Origin: Thalassospira sp. MCCC 1A01148
GTDB taxonomy: Bacteria; Pseudomonadota; Alphaproteobacteria; Rhodospirillales; Thalassospiraceae
Direction: 5' to 3'
DNA length: 38,501 bases
NCBI RefSeq assembly: GCF_001613795.1
Contig: NZ_LPVZ01000006.1
Coordinates: forward strand, 1-38,501
Shown: positions 31,292 to 38,501 of the stretch, piece by piece
Position numbering within the stretch: the first letter of the stretch is position 1
Layout of the letters: each line of letters starts with the position of its first letter
Translations under genes and position numbers: made by a program
The notes under the pieces: generated by a model
The model's database searches: none
Told to the model about the DNA's origin: nothing
Seen by the model: only the letters and a program-made list of their open reading frames with translations

Positions 31292-32221
31292 TTAGTTGCC
31301 CCTGATCATGGTGCCCGCACCGCGTTCGGTGAAGAGTTCCAGCAGAACAGCATGTGGCGCGCGTCCGTCCACAATGACTGCGGCCTCAACACCGTTTTCG
31401 ACTGCATCCATGCAAGTCTCGGTTTTTGGGATCATGCCCCCCTGAATGGTGCCATCCGCGATCATGGCATTGATGTGGGCAGTGTCAGCATCGCGTACAA
31501 GGTTTTTGTCCTGATCAAGGATACCTTTTACATCGGTCAGCATGTAAAGACGGCTTGCACCAACGGCCTTCGCAATCGCACCGGCGGCCGTATCCGCATT
31601 GATATTATAGGTTTGCCCGTCCGCCCCAACGCCAATCGGCGAAATGACCGGAATGATGTCTGTATCAACAAAGCAATCAAGAACGTGCGGATTGATTTTT
31701 TCCGGCTCACCCACAAAACCCAGATCAAGAACTTTCTCGATATTGCTTTCGGGGTCGCGTTTGGTTCGCGTCAATTTACGTGCCGTGATCAGGTTGGCAT
31801 CCTTGCCGCACAGACCGACACCAACACCGCCAGCGGCATTGATATTGGAAACGATTTCCTTGTTGATCTTGCCGGCCAGAACCATTTCAACAACATCGAT
31901 GGTCTGCTGGTCGGTCACCCGCAAGCCGTCAATGAATTCCGACTGAATATTAAGCTGCTTGAGCATCTGGCCGATCTGCGGCCCACCGCCATGCACAACA
32001 ATCGGGTTCATGCCGACCTGTTTAAGCAACACCATGTCCTGGGCGAACAGACGGGCAAGCTCCGGGTCCCCCATAGCATGGCCGCCATACTTGACGACAA
32101 TTTTTTGCCCGTTAAAGCGTCGCATAAAGGGAAGAGCCTCGGACAGCACTTTGGCACGTGCCAGCATCCGGTATGCGCTGGCTTCCGATTGGTCTTCTTC
32201 AGAACGGATTTCTTCGTTCAT
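31292..32221 (-). CDS. argB: Acetylglutamate kinase
   Basis: Second step of arginine biosynthesis, phosphorylating N-acetylglutamate. 309 residues: [11 protein letters not shown] (phosphate-binding Lys and Gly), [35 protein letters not shown] and [18 protein letters not shown] are typical. The N-terminal extension of about 30 residues ([20 protein letters not shown]) fits the hexameric, arginine-inhibited form. GGGGAAG lies just before the ATG. It is the last gene of the rpmH-to-argB cluster, 39 bp after engB. Confidence 0.97.
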   Translation of the reverse strand: MNEEIRSEEDQSEASAYRMLARAKVLSEALPFMRRFNGQKIVVKYGGHAMGDPELARLFAQDMVLLKQVGMNPIVVHGGGPQIGQMLKQLNIQSEFIDGLRVTDQQTIDVVEMVLAGKINKEIVSNINAAGGVGVGLCGKDANLITARKLTRTKRDPESNIEKVLDLGFVGEPEKINPHVLDCFVDTDIIPVISPIGVGADGQTYNINADTAAGAIAKAVGASRLYMLTDVKGILDQDKNLVRDADTAHINAMIADGTIQGGMIPKTETCMDAVENGVEAAVIVDGRAPHAVLLELFTERGAGTMIRGN

Positions 32222-32260
32222 GTCACTTCCCCATATTATCGCGCTATGCGGCTGCCGGTA

Positions 32261-32926
32261 TCAAAGCAGGGTTGAAATCTCTGCTCGCAGTTCGGCAAGG
32301 CCGGTATTTTTCTCGCTTGAAGTCGCAAAAATCTGCGGCAGGGCAGCGGGGTGTTTGACCAGCCCGTCGACCACTTCCTTGATCCGCTTTTCAAGCTGAC
32401 CTTTTTTTAGCTTGTCTGCCTTGGTCAGCACAACCTGATACGGCACAGCGGCCTCATCAAGCAGCTTCATCATATCAAGGTCAGCCTTTTTGAAGCCATG
32501 TCTGGAATCAATCAGAACAAACACACGGCGGAGCGTGACGCGCCCGCGCAGATACTGTTTGATCAACGCATGCCACGTATCGACGATATCCTTGGGGGCC
32601 TGGGCAAAGCCATAGCCCGGCAGATCCACGATATGGCACGCACCATCAAGATCGAAATAGTTCAGCTGTTGCGTACGACCGGGGGTGTTCGACGTCCGGG
32701 CGATATCCTTACGGCCGGTGATCGCATTGATCAGGCTGGACTTGCCCACGTTCGAACGGCCCGCAAAACAGATCTCTGTTTTGTCTTCAGGCGGAAGCTG
32801 TTCAAGCTGTGCTACGCCAAGAACGAAGTTAACCGGGCGGCTAAAAAGCTTCCGCCCGGCTTCGATCACTGAGTCTTCGTGCGTCGGAATGGCAGTTGCC
32901 GACGGCAGGTTTTCTTGTGTCATCAT
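32261..32926 (-). CDS. engB: Ribosome biogenesis GTPase EngB (YihA/YsxC)
   Basis: Essential GTPase for 50S subunit assembly. The 221 residues have G1 [10 protein letters not shown], the G2 region [15 protein letters not shown]3 DLPGYGFA, G4 LTKADKL and G5 TSS. The first 25 residues are variable. Two ATGs in tandem (32926, 32923) can start it; the second is better spaced from AAGG. A short inverted repeat, CCCCGAT-n2-ATCGGGG, lies at 32935-32950 in the 69-bp gap after yidC. Confidence 0.96.
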   Translation of the reverse strand: MMTQENLPSATAIPTHEDSVIEAGRKLFSRPVNFVLGVAQLEQLPPEDKTEICFAGRSNVGKSSLINAITGRKDIARTSNTPGRTQQLNYFDLDGACHIVDLPGYGFAQAPKDIVDTWHALIKQYLRGRVTLRRVFVLIDSRHGFKKADLDMMKLLDEAAVPYQVVLTKADKLKKGQLEKRIKEVVDGLVKHPAALPQIFATSSEKNTGLAELRAEISTLL

Positions 32927-32995
32927 CTTTCCTTCCCCGATTGATCGGGGATGCTCCCCGAAGGGAAGTTCAACCCGTGAAGGGGTAGATGGGGA

Positions 32996-34702
32996 TTAGA
33001 TCCCCATCTTGTACATGATGTAGCGCTGCTGTGCGATGGACAGCAGGTTGTTCCATGCCCAGTAAATCACCAGACCAGCCGGGAAACTTGCCAGCATGAA
33101 GGTGAAGATGAATGGCAGGAACATCATGATCTTTGCCTGGGTCGGATCGGCCGGCGCCGGGTTCAGTTTCTGCTGCAGATACATGGTAAGACCCATGATC
33201 AACGGCCAGATACCGATCATCAGCATTTGCGGCGGATCCCACGGGATCAGACCAAACAGGTTGAACAGCGAAGTCGGATCCGGTGCCGACAAATCCTGAA
33301 TCCAGCCAAAGAACGGCGCATGGCGCATTTCGATGCTGACGAACAGAACTTTATACAGCGCAAAGAAGACCGGGATCTGCACGATAATCGGCAAACAGCC
33401 AGAGGCCGGGTTGATCTTCTCTCGCTTGTAAAGCGCCATCATTTCCTGCTGCTGGCGCTGGCGATCATCCTTGAACTTCTCGCGCATCTCGGTGATCTGC
33501 GGCTGCAGCTTCTTCATCGCACTCATGGATTTGTACGACTTGTTGGCCAGCGGGAACATGATCGCCTTGATGATCACGGTAATGATCAGGATCGAGACGC
33601 CAAAGTTGCCAACCAGGTGATAGAGATACTGCAGGAACAGGAAGAACGGCTTGGTCAGGAAGTAGAACCAGCCAAAGTCGATCGCGAGATCGAAGTTGGT
33701 GATCCCGTAATCCTCGGCATAGGTATCAAGCAGTGCAACTTCCTTGGCACCGGCAAACAGGCGCGTTTCAGCAGCACCTTCGCTACCGGCCGCAATCGTG
33801 CGCGGGGCACCAAGGTAATCGGTCTGATACTTGTCGGCGTTTTCCGCTACATGGTGGCTAAAGCGGGTGGTCATTTCCTCGTCCGAAGACGGGGCAAGTG
33901 CGACCAGCCAGTACTTGTCGGTAATACCAAGCCAGCCACCAGTGGTTTTCTGTTCAACAGCACCATCATCGGCCAGATCGTCATAGTCGATCTCGGTGAG
34001 CGTACCGTCGATCACGCCAAGCGGACCTTCGTGCAGGATATAGAAGCCGGCGGTCTGCGGCTTGTTCTTGCGCGAAATCAGGCCATAGGGATACAGAACG
34101 ACATCGCCGCCGGTATTGTTGACGACCGACTGGTTGACGGTGAACAGATAGTTCTCGTCAATCGCGATTTCACGTTTGAAGGTCAGGCCTTCACCATTGT
34201 CCCAGGTCAGGGTGACCGGGCTGTCTGGCGTCAGCAATTCTTTATCTGCGGTCCACTGGGTGTCGCTGCTTGGCAGCGCCATACCGTTTTTCGCACCGAC
34301 CCAGCCGAACTCTGCAAAATAGGCGTCATTGCTGCCGGTCGGGTTCAGAACATGGATCAGCGGGCTGTCGTCTTCTTCGGTCTCGCGATAATCCTGAAGC
34401 TGGATATCGTCGATAACACCGCCGACGAGACGAATCGAACCTTCGACACGCGGGGTATCAATCTTGATCCGAGGCGATTCGGCCAGCGCGTCTTCACGCT
34501 TGACGGCCGGAACGGCGGGCTGGCCACCGGGTACGGCCGGGCCAGATACCTGTGGGGTGTTGGTGCCGTCCGCATTCAGCTGTTCGCGAACCTGCGCTTC
34601 ACGAACCTGAGGATCAGGCTCCGGCGCAAAGAAGAATTGCCACCCGATAAGAATCACAACCGCCGATGCAATTGCTACCCACAGGTTACGTTGTTCGTTC
34701 AT
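32996..34702 (-). CDS. yidC: Membrane protein insertase YidC
   Basis: Inner-membrane insertase, acting alone or with SecYEG and SRP/FtsY. 568 residues: an N-terminal anchor (about 7-26, NLWVAIASAVVILIGWQFFF), a large periplasmic P1 domain (about 40-350) as in Gram-negative YidC, then five conserved helices from about 360 with the cytoplasmic hairpin SYKSMSAMKKLQPQITEMRE and NPASGCLPIIVQIPVFFALY. The final segment has LPFIFTFMLASFPAGLVIYWAWNN in two halves and ends MYKMGI with no basic tail extension. Confidence 0.98.
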   Translation of the reverse strand: MNEQRNLWVAIASAVVILIGWQFFFAPEPDPQVREAQVREQLNADGTNTPQVSGPAVPGGQPAVPAVKREDALAESPRIKIDTPRVEGSIRLVGGVIDDIQLQDYRETEEDDSPLIHVLNPTGSNDAYFAEFGWVGAKNGMALPSSDTQWTADKELLTPDSPVTLTWDNGEGLTFKREIAIDENYLFTVNQSVVNNTGGDVVLYPYGLISRKNKPQTAGFYILHEGPLGVIDGTLTEIDYDDLADDGAVEQKTTGGWLGITDKYWLVALAPSSDEEMTTRFSHHVAENADKYQTDYLGAPRTIAAGSEGAAETRLFAGAKEVALLDTYAEDYGITNFDLAIDFGWFYFLTKPFFLFLQYLYHLVGNFGVSILIITVIIKAIMFPLANKSYKSMSAMKKLQPQITEMREKFKDDRQRQQQEMMALYKREKINPASGCLPIIVQIPVFFALYKVLFVSIEMRHAPFFGWIQDLSAPDPTSLFNLFGLIPWDPPQMLMIGIWPLIMGLTMYLQQKLNPAPADPTQAKIMMFLPFIFTFMLASFPAGLVIYWAWNNLLSIAQQRYIMYKMGI

Positions 34703-34747
34703 CGCCTCTTTCCGCTTTTTTCAGCCAGCGTGCGCCGACCGCATATT

Positions 34748-35056
34748 CTATTTACATGACGAAAGCGCCGGGGAACGGTTTTCACCATCCGACGACGCTT
34801 TGTTTTGTTCGCAGCCACATCCGGGCACGGGATCATAACCATGTCCACCCCATGGATGGCAACGCATTATCCGTTTAAATCCCATCCAGCCGCCTTTTAA
34901 TGCACCATGACGGGCCAATGCTTCGAGCATGAAAGCCGAACAGGTCGGCTGATAACGGCACGACCACCCGATATAAGGCGATAAAAACAGCTGATAGCCG
35001 CGAACTGCGACTTGAAGAAGACGGGCAAAAAAACCGGGAGCACGCATAAAGGTCAT
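34748..35056 (-). CDS. yidD: Membrane protein insertion efficiency factor YidD
   Basis: 102-residue protein thought to help YidC-dependent insertion at the inner membrane. The core is unmistakable: [40 protein letters not shown] in two neighbouring segments. An amphipathic N-terminal helix and a hydrophilic tail flank it. The ATG at 35056 overlaps the rnpA stop (ATGA); a second ATG three codons in is also possible. Confidence 0.96.
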   Translation of the reverse strand: MTFMRAPGFFARLLQVAVRGYQLFLSPYIGWSCRYQPTCSAFMLEALARHGALKGGWMGFKRIMRCHPWGGHGYDPVPGCGCEQNKASSDGENRSPALSSCK

Positions 35057-35514
35057 TTTCCCGTGTCTCCTGCCTTCGTCGAACCGTCTGGCTTGCTGTT
35101 GGCGCGCCCCTTGCGGGGACGGCGGGCATCAGGCGCAGACGGCTTGGCGTCAGGAACCCGGCGCAGGGCAAAGCGCATATCTTCAATCAGCTTGTCAAAC
35201 GGCCGATCAATAGTTTGCGCACGACCGATCACAACATAGTCCCACCCGGGCAATGCGTGTTCGCTCATCAATTGCTCTGCCACAGCACGCAAACGCCGCC
35301 GAACGCGATTGCGGACGACGGCCTTTCCCACCTTTTTGGTGACGGTAAACCCGACTCGTGCGAGTCGGTCTTCACCGGCGTATTCTGTGTCCGGTTTGAT
35401 CCCCGGCCGCGGTGCGCCCTGCAGGATCAATCCCTGTGTAACCCATTTCCGGCGGGTGCCCGCAACGCGGAGAAACTCCGCCCGCTTTTTAAGGCGTTCC
35501 ACCGAAACGGTCAC
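35053..35514 (-). CDS. rnpA: Ribonuclease P protein component
   Basis: Protein subunit of RNase P, which trims tRNA 5' ends. 153 residues, GTG start four bases after the rpmH stop. [20 protein letters not shown] is the RNA-binding RNR motif region. The last 35 residues ([20 protein letters not shown]) are a basic, probably disordered extension that makes the protein longer than the usual 115-125. RNA subunit gene (rnpB) not seen here. Confidence 0.96.
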   Translation of the reverse strand: MTVSVERLKKRAEFLRVAGTRRKWVTQGLILQGAPRPGIKPDTEYAGEDRLARVGFTVTKKVGKAVVRNRVRRRLRAVAEQLMSEHALPGWDYVVIGRAQTIDRPFDKLIEDMRFALRRVPDAKPSAPDARRPRKGRANSKPDGSTKAGDTGK

Positions 35515-35518
35515 AACA

Positions 35519-35653
35519 TTAGGCCGACAGACGCTTGCGGCCCTTGGCGCGGCGTGCGGTCAGCACACGGCGGCCACCGACGGTCGCGCTGCGGGAACGG
35601 AAGCCGTGGCGGCGTTTCCGTACGAGTTTGCTTGGCTGGTAGGTGCGCTTCAC
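35519..35653 (-). CDS. rpmH: 50S ribosomal protein L34
   Basis: I translated this by hand: 44 residues from a GTG at 35653 with GGAG before it, beginning [20 protein letters not shown] and ending AKGRKRLSA. This is full-length L34. It opens the rpmH-rnpA-yidD-yidC-engB-argB cluster. There is no dnaA gene or recognisable DnaA-box cluster upstream, so this is not the oriC arrangement seen in gammaproteobacteria. Confidence 0.97.
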   Translation of the reverse strand: MKRTYQPSKLVRKRRHGFRSRSATVGGRRVLTARRAKGRKRLSA

Positions 35654-35703
35654 TGCACTTACTCCGTTCTAAATAAGGTAATCCGATAAAATTCGAGGTC
35701 CGC

Positions 35704-35732
35704 TGTATAGGGCTTCACACCAAAGCTGTCAA
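35704..35732 (-). promoter_or_regulatory. Strong sigma-70 promoter of rpmH-rnpA
   Basis: TTGACA (35732-35727), exactly 17 bp, TATACA (35709-35704), about 50 bp before the rpmH start. Confidence 0.85.
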
Positions 35733-35767
35733 CTCGTGACAGGGCATTTACCCCCAGAAAACCGGCA

Positions 35768-35796
35768 ATGCCGCCGGGATTTCGTCCCGACGGCAT
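35768..35796 (-). terminator. Hairpin after the RTX gene, probable terminator
   Basis: ATGCCGCCGGGA and TCCCGACGGCAT pair over 12 positions with one mismatch, loop TTTCG. On the minus strand the T-run (TGCCGGTTTTC) is a few bases away, so efficiency is uncertain. Confidence 0.6.
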
Positions 35797-35812
35797 CCGA
35801 AATGTGAATTCG

Positions 35813-38501
35813 TCACCACTCGATACGTTCGACATTGGAAAATGTCAACTCGGAACCGTCGGAAAATACGATTGTTCCCGACGAATCGGTGCTCAGTTCA
35901 AGGGAGTGCCCCTTGCTTTTGGTAATCTCGCCCTCATCAAGGACAAGGGTCCAGTCGTTCGAGTCGATATTGCCGCCGCCGGAACCATGCAATTCGATGG
36001 TATCGGTGGTCCAGCCATTGGCACCGCCATCCACATGGTCGCTGCCATCGCCCATATTGAAGATGAACAGATCAGATCCGCCGCCGCCATACAGGCTGTC
36101 GTCCCCTATGCCGCCAATCAGCGTATCGTCGCCATCGCCACCCAACAGCATATCGTTGCCAGCACCGCCAATCAGCATGTCGTCGCCAGCACCCCCCAAG
36201 ATGCTGTCATCGCCGGTACCACCATCCAGGCTGTCGTCATCACCACCGCCATCAAGATAGTCGTTACCCGCCCCGCCATAGAACGTATCTTCGCCCCAAC
36301 CTGCGCTCAGGGTGTCATCACCGGCACCGCCATCAAATTCGTTGTCGCCCCCATCGGCGCTAAGGATGTCATTGCCATCCCCGCCATAGAAGGTGTCATC
36401 CCCCCAGGCACCGTGGATCGAATCATCGCCACCACCGCCCCAGACAGTGTTATGCCCGTCACCGGCGTCAATATTGTCATTACCGTCACCTGCGGAAATG
36501 GTGTCCTTGTCGCTGCCCGTCGTGATGGTGTCGTCGCCGCTGCCGGTATTGATGGTGTTGCGGCCCTCACCGCCCGTGACGGTGTTGTTGCCATCACCGG
36601 CATCAATCACGTCATCACTTGATCCGGTTATGACGGTGTCATCACCGGCACCTGAGGTGATGGTATTCTTGCCTTCACCGACATTGATATAGTTGTCGCC
36701 GTCGCCGGCACTGATGGTGTCATTGCCACTCCCGGCCAGAATGCTGTCATCCCCGGATCCGGTCGTGATGTCGTTACGGCCTTCCCCCGCACTGACATAG
36801 TTATCGCCATCACCGCCCAGAATGGTGTCATCACCACTTCCGGCATAGAGGCTGTCATTCCCCGCACCGGTTTCGATATAGTTTTGGCCTTCGCTGGCAT
36901 AAACAATGTTGTCACCGGCACTCGACCTGATCGTGTCACGATCGCTGCCGCCCGTAATATAGTCATTGCCCGTGCCGCCATCGATGGTGTTGCGGCCTTC
37001 GCCCCCGTGCAGGGTATCGTTGCCACCACCGCCATAGATCGTATCGTTACCACCATCACCGGTGACGCTGTCATCGCCATCGCCGGCATAGACCACATCA
37101 TCACCGTTGCCAGCCCAGATCGTATCGTTCCCGGCATTGGTGCTGATGGTGTCATCACCATCATTCCCGCCGACCGTATCGCTGCCGGATCCGGTTTCAA
37201 TCACGCCATCCTCGTTCGGATCCCAGATGACTTCATCTTCGTCCTCAACGGGATCAAAGGTAACTTCAAGGATGGCTGTGGTGGTTGCAGTATCCTCCCC
37301 ATCGCGTGACTGGACCGACACGGTCAGTTCGAACGTGCCAGCATAATCGCTGGCCGCCGAAATGGTCAGCCCCGACAATTGCGCAGATGTCAGGGTCCAG
37401 GTGCCGTCGCCATTGTTGGTGCCCGCCGACAAGCTTGCACCCTCTGGCACGCCACTGACGGTAACCGTCAGCGTTTCACTGCTGTCGGTAACGGCGGCGT
37501 CGATATCAAGTGCAACGCTATTGCCTTCCTCACCACTTGCGTCACTGACCTCAAGTGTTGGTGTATCGGCAACACCGGCAACATCCACCGTGATGGTTTC
37601 GCTGACACTTGCGGTGTCATCCCCATCGGTCGAAGTCACGGTCACATTCAGATCAAACGAACCGGAATAGTCATCGGCTGGCGTGATCGTCAGACCGTCA
37701 AGATCCTCCGCGCCAAGTGTCCACGTACCATCGCCGTTATCCGTCCCGGCAGACAGGGTCGCACCATCCGGCACACCACCAATCGTGACCGACAGAACTT
37801 CGGAACCGTCAGACAGGCCTGCATCAATATCCAGACTGATCGCCGTATCTTCATTTCCGGATGCGTCCGACACGTCAAGGCTCGGTGTATCGGCAACACC
37901 GGCAACATCCACCGTGATGGTTTCGCTGACACTTGCGGTGTCGTCCCCATCGGTTGAAGTCACAGTTACATTCAGATCAAACGAACCGGAATAGTCATCG
38001 GCTGGCGTGATCGTCAGACCGTCAAGGTCGTCCGCGCCAAGTGTCCATGTACCATCGCCATTGTTCGTCCCGGCAGACAGGGTCGCACCATCCGGCACAC
38101 CACCAATCGTGACCGACAACACCTCGGACGCATCACTCAAAGCGGCATCAATGCTCAGCTCAATGGCACTTTCTTCACTCCCGGATGCATCTGCCACATC
38201 CAGTGTCGGTAAATCAGCATCTCCGATGACATTGACCATTACGGTGTCGGTCACACTGGCAATATCAACCCCATCTTGGGTACTTGCCGTGATCTCCAGA
38301 TCAAAACTACCGCTATAGTCCTCCGGCGGAACGATGGCGAGCCCGTCCAAATCATCGGATGTAAGCGACCACGTACCGTCACCATTATCGGTACCAGCAG
38401 ATAGCGTTGCACCATCCGGCACACCACTTATCGTGACTGTGAGAGTTTCAGAGCTGTCCGTCAGACCTGCATCAATGTCGAGGGCAATAGCACTGTCTTC
38501 G
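35813..38501 (-). CDS. Large secreted RTX/Ig-like repeat adhesin, N-terminus outside window
   Basis: About 895 C-terminal residues are visible; the frame is open at the right edge, so the true start is outside. The first part is tandem Ig/cadherin-like domains of 108 residues (each with DGTWTL, ADDYSGSFDL and GDDTASVSETITVDV); three full and one partial copy are seen. An acidic linker (PVEDEDEVIWDPNEDG) leads to about 390 residues of RTX nonapeptides (GGxGxDxxx) that form calcium-bound beta-rolls. The end (LFIFNMGDGSDHVDGG to FSNVERIEW) fits a type I secretion signal. Composition is strongly acidic. Such proteins are exported by ABC/MFP/TolC systems and serve as adhesins or biofilm matrix; no secretion genes are in the window. 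A weak hairpin follows the stop. Confidence 0.92.
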   Translation of the reverse strand, partial: EDSAIALDIDAGLTDSSETLTVTISGVPDGATLSAGTDNGDGTWSLTSDDLDGLAIVPPEDYSGSFDLEITASTQDGVDIASVTDTVMVNVIGDADLPTLDVADASGSEESAIELSIDAALSDASEVLSVTIGGVPDGATLSAGTNNGDGTWTLGADDLDGLTITPADDYSGSFDLNVTVTSTDGDDTASVSETITVDVAGVADTPSLDVSDASGNEDTAISLDIDAGLSDGSEVLSVTIGGVPDGATLSAGTDNGDGTWTLGAEDLDGLTITPADDYSGSFDLNVTVTSTDGDDTASVSETITVDVAGVADTPTLEVSDASGEEGNSVALDIDAAVTDSSETLTVTVSGVPEGASLSAGTNNGDGTWTLTSAQLSGLTISAASDYAGTFELTVSVQSRDGEDTATTTAILEVTFDPVEDEDEVIWDPNEDGVIETGSGSDTVGGNDGDDTISTNAGNDTIWAGNGDDVVYAGDGDDSVTGDGGNDTIYGGGGNDTLHGGEGRNTIDGGTGNDYITGGSDRDTIRSSAGDNIVYASEGQNYIETGAGNDSLYAGSGDDTILGGDGDNYVSAGEGRNDITTGSGDDSILAGSGNDTISAGDGDNYINVGEGKNTITSGAGDDTVITGSSDDVIDAGDGNNTVTGGEGRNTINTGSGDDTITTGSDKDTISAGDGNDNIDAGDGHNTVWGGGGDDSIHGAWGDDTFYGGDGNDILSADGGDNEFDGGAGDDTLSAGWGEDTFYGGAGNDYLDGGGDDDSLDGGTGDDSILGGAGDDMLIGGAGNDMLLGGDGDDTLIGGIGDDSLYGGGGSDLFIFNMGDGSDHVDGGANGWTTDTIELHGSGGGNIDSNDWTLVLDEGEITKSKGHSLELSTDSSGTIVFSDGSELTFSNVERIEW
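36025..37195 (-). repeat. RTX nonapeptide array with 36-residue higher-order period
   Basis: More than 40 nine-residue units. In the middle they group in fours: AGDGDNYV, SAGEGRNDI, TTGSGDDSI, LAGSGNDTI and then again AGDGDNYI, NVGEGKNTI, TSGAGDDTV and so on. The last third returns to plain GGAGNDxL units. Confidence 0.85.
37232..38203 (-). repeat. Tandem 324-bp repeats encoding Ig-like domains
   Basis: Period 324 bp (108 codons): for example GTGTATCGGCAACACCGG at 37561 recurs at 37885. Copies at 37880-38203 and 37556-37879 are nearly identical at DNA level over about 250 bp; the copy at 37232-37555 is more diverged, as is the partial copy at the window edge. Confidence 0.9.

Noticed and set aside
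31133..32275. Plus-strand frame (380 codons) opposite argB
   Set aside because: Antisense shadow of a complete argB gene; composition is that of reverse-complemented coding DNA.
33227..34759. Long plus-strand open frame (510 codons) opposite yidC
   Set aside because: It is fully antisense to an unmistakable yidC, starts without a ribosome-binding site and its translation resembles no protein family.
35519..35812. Chromosomal origin near rpmH
   Set aside because: No dnaA gene, DnaA-box cluster or AT-rich unwinding region is visible; the rpmH cluster is usually not at the origin in alphaproteobacteria.
35813..37195. Regular short repeats as a CRISPR array
   Set aside because: The repeats are in frame, degenerate at codon level and encode RTX nonapeptides; there are no constant repeats with unique spacers.
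35813..38422. Taking the methionine at 38422 as the start of the RTX protein
   Set aside because: The same frame and the same Ig-like repeat continue to the window edge, and the Met is inside a repeat unit where other copies have Val-Pro or similar.

Overview
The window is chromosomal DNA of a Gram-negative alphaproteobacterium. The rpmH-rnpA-yidD-yidC-engB-argB cluster, the mtaB-ftsY pair, an ECF sigma factor beside EcfG-type promoters, OpgD and the moderate GC content point to the Rhodospirillales. The overall look is Thalassospira-like; the genus is an inference from gene content, not from a search. No tRNA, rRNA, insertion sequence, phage gene or CRISPR array was recognised.

Layout. 1-3.9 kb: an M23 peptidase (cut by the window edge) coupled to xseA, divergent from purD. 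3.9-7.3 kb: a binding-protein-dependent FecCD-type ABC importer on the minus strand, headed by a cobalamin riboswitch and also by an internal promoter whose -10 lies in a perfect 22-bp palindrome. 7.5-12.6 kb: opgD, an AraC regulator divergent from an SDR/Atu4866-like pair, and an Rrf2 regulator divergent from a methyltransferase with two matching operators between them. 12.6-16 kb: tadA, then a coupled run of C26 glutamine-amidotransferase-like hydrolase, rluB and rsmD. 16-20.7 kb: XRE regulator, MFS transporter, serine hydrolase and chrA. 20.9-22.4 kb: amn.

22.9-27.7 kb looks like a stress module. It holds an ECF sigma factor with a very small downstream protein resembling the N-terminal part of anti-sigma factors, a ribbon-helix-helix protein, a YqaA-type membrane protein, an acidic exported protein and a Dps divergent from it, and a lipid-kinase-like protein with an extra helical domain. 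The exported protein and dps are each preceded by a perfect GGAAC-N16-CGTT promoter, the EcfG general-stress consensus, facing outward from one intergenic region.

27.7-35.7 kb is housekeeping, all on the minus strand: ftsY and mtaB (overlapping), a GGDEF protein, argB, engB, yidC, yidD, rnpA and rpmH with a strong sigma-70 promoter. 35.8-38.5 kb is the C-terminal part of a large secreted RTX adhesin: Ig-like repeats of 324 bp, then about 390 residues of calcium-binding nonapeptides with a 36-residue higher-order period, then a type I secretion-type tail. Its N-terminus lies outside the window.

Most gene families are well known. The parts most worth follow-up are the dual control of the ABC importer, the sigma/small anti-sigma-like pair with its outward-facing promoters, the twin Rrf2 operators and the super-repeat of the RTX protein.
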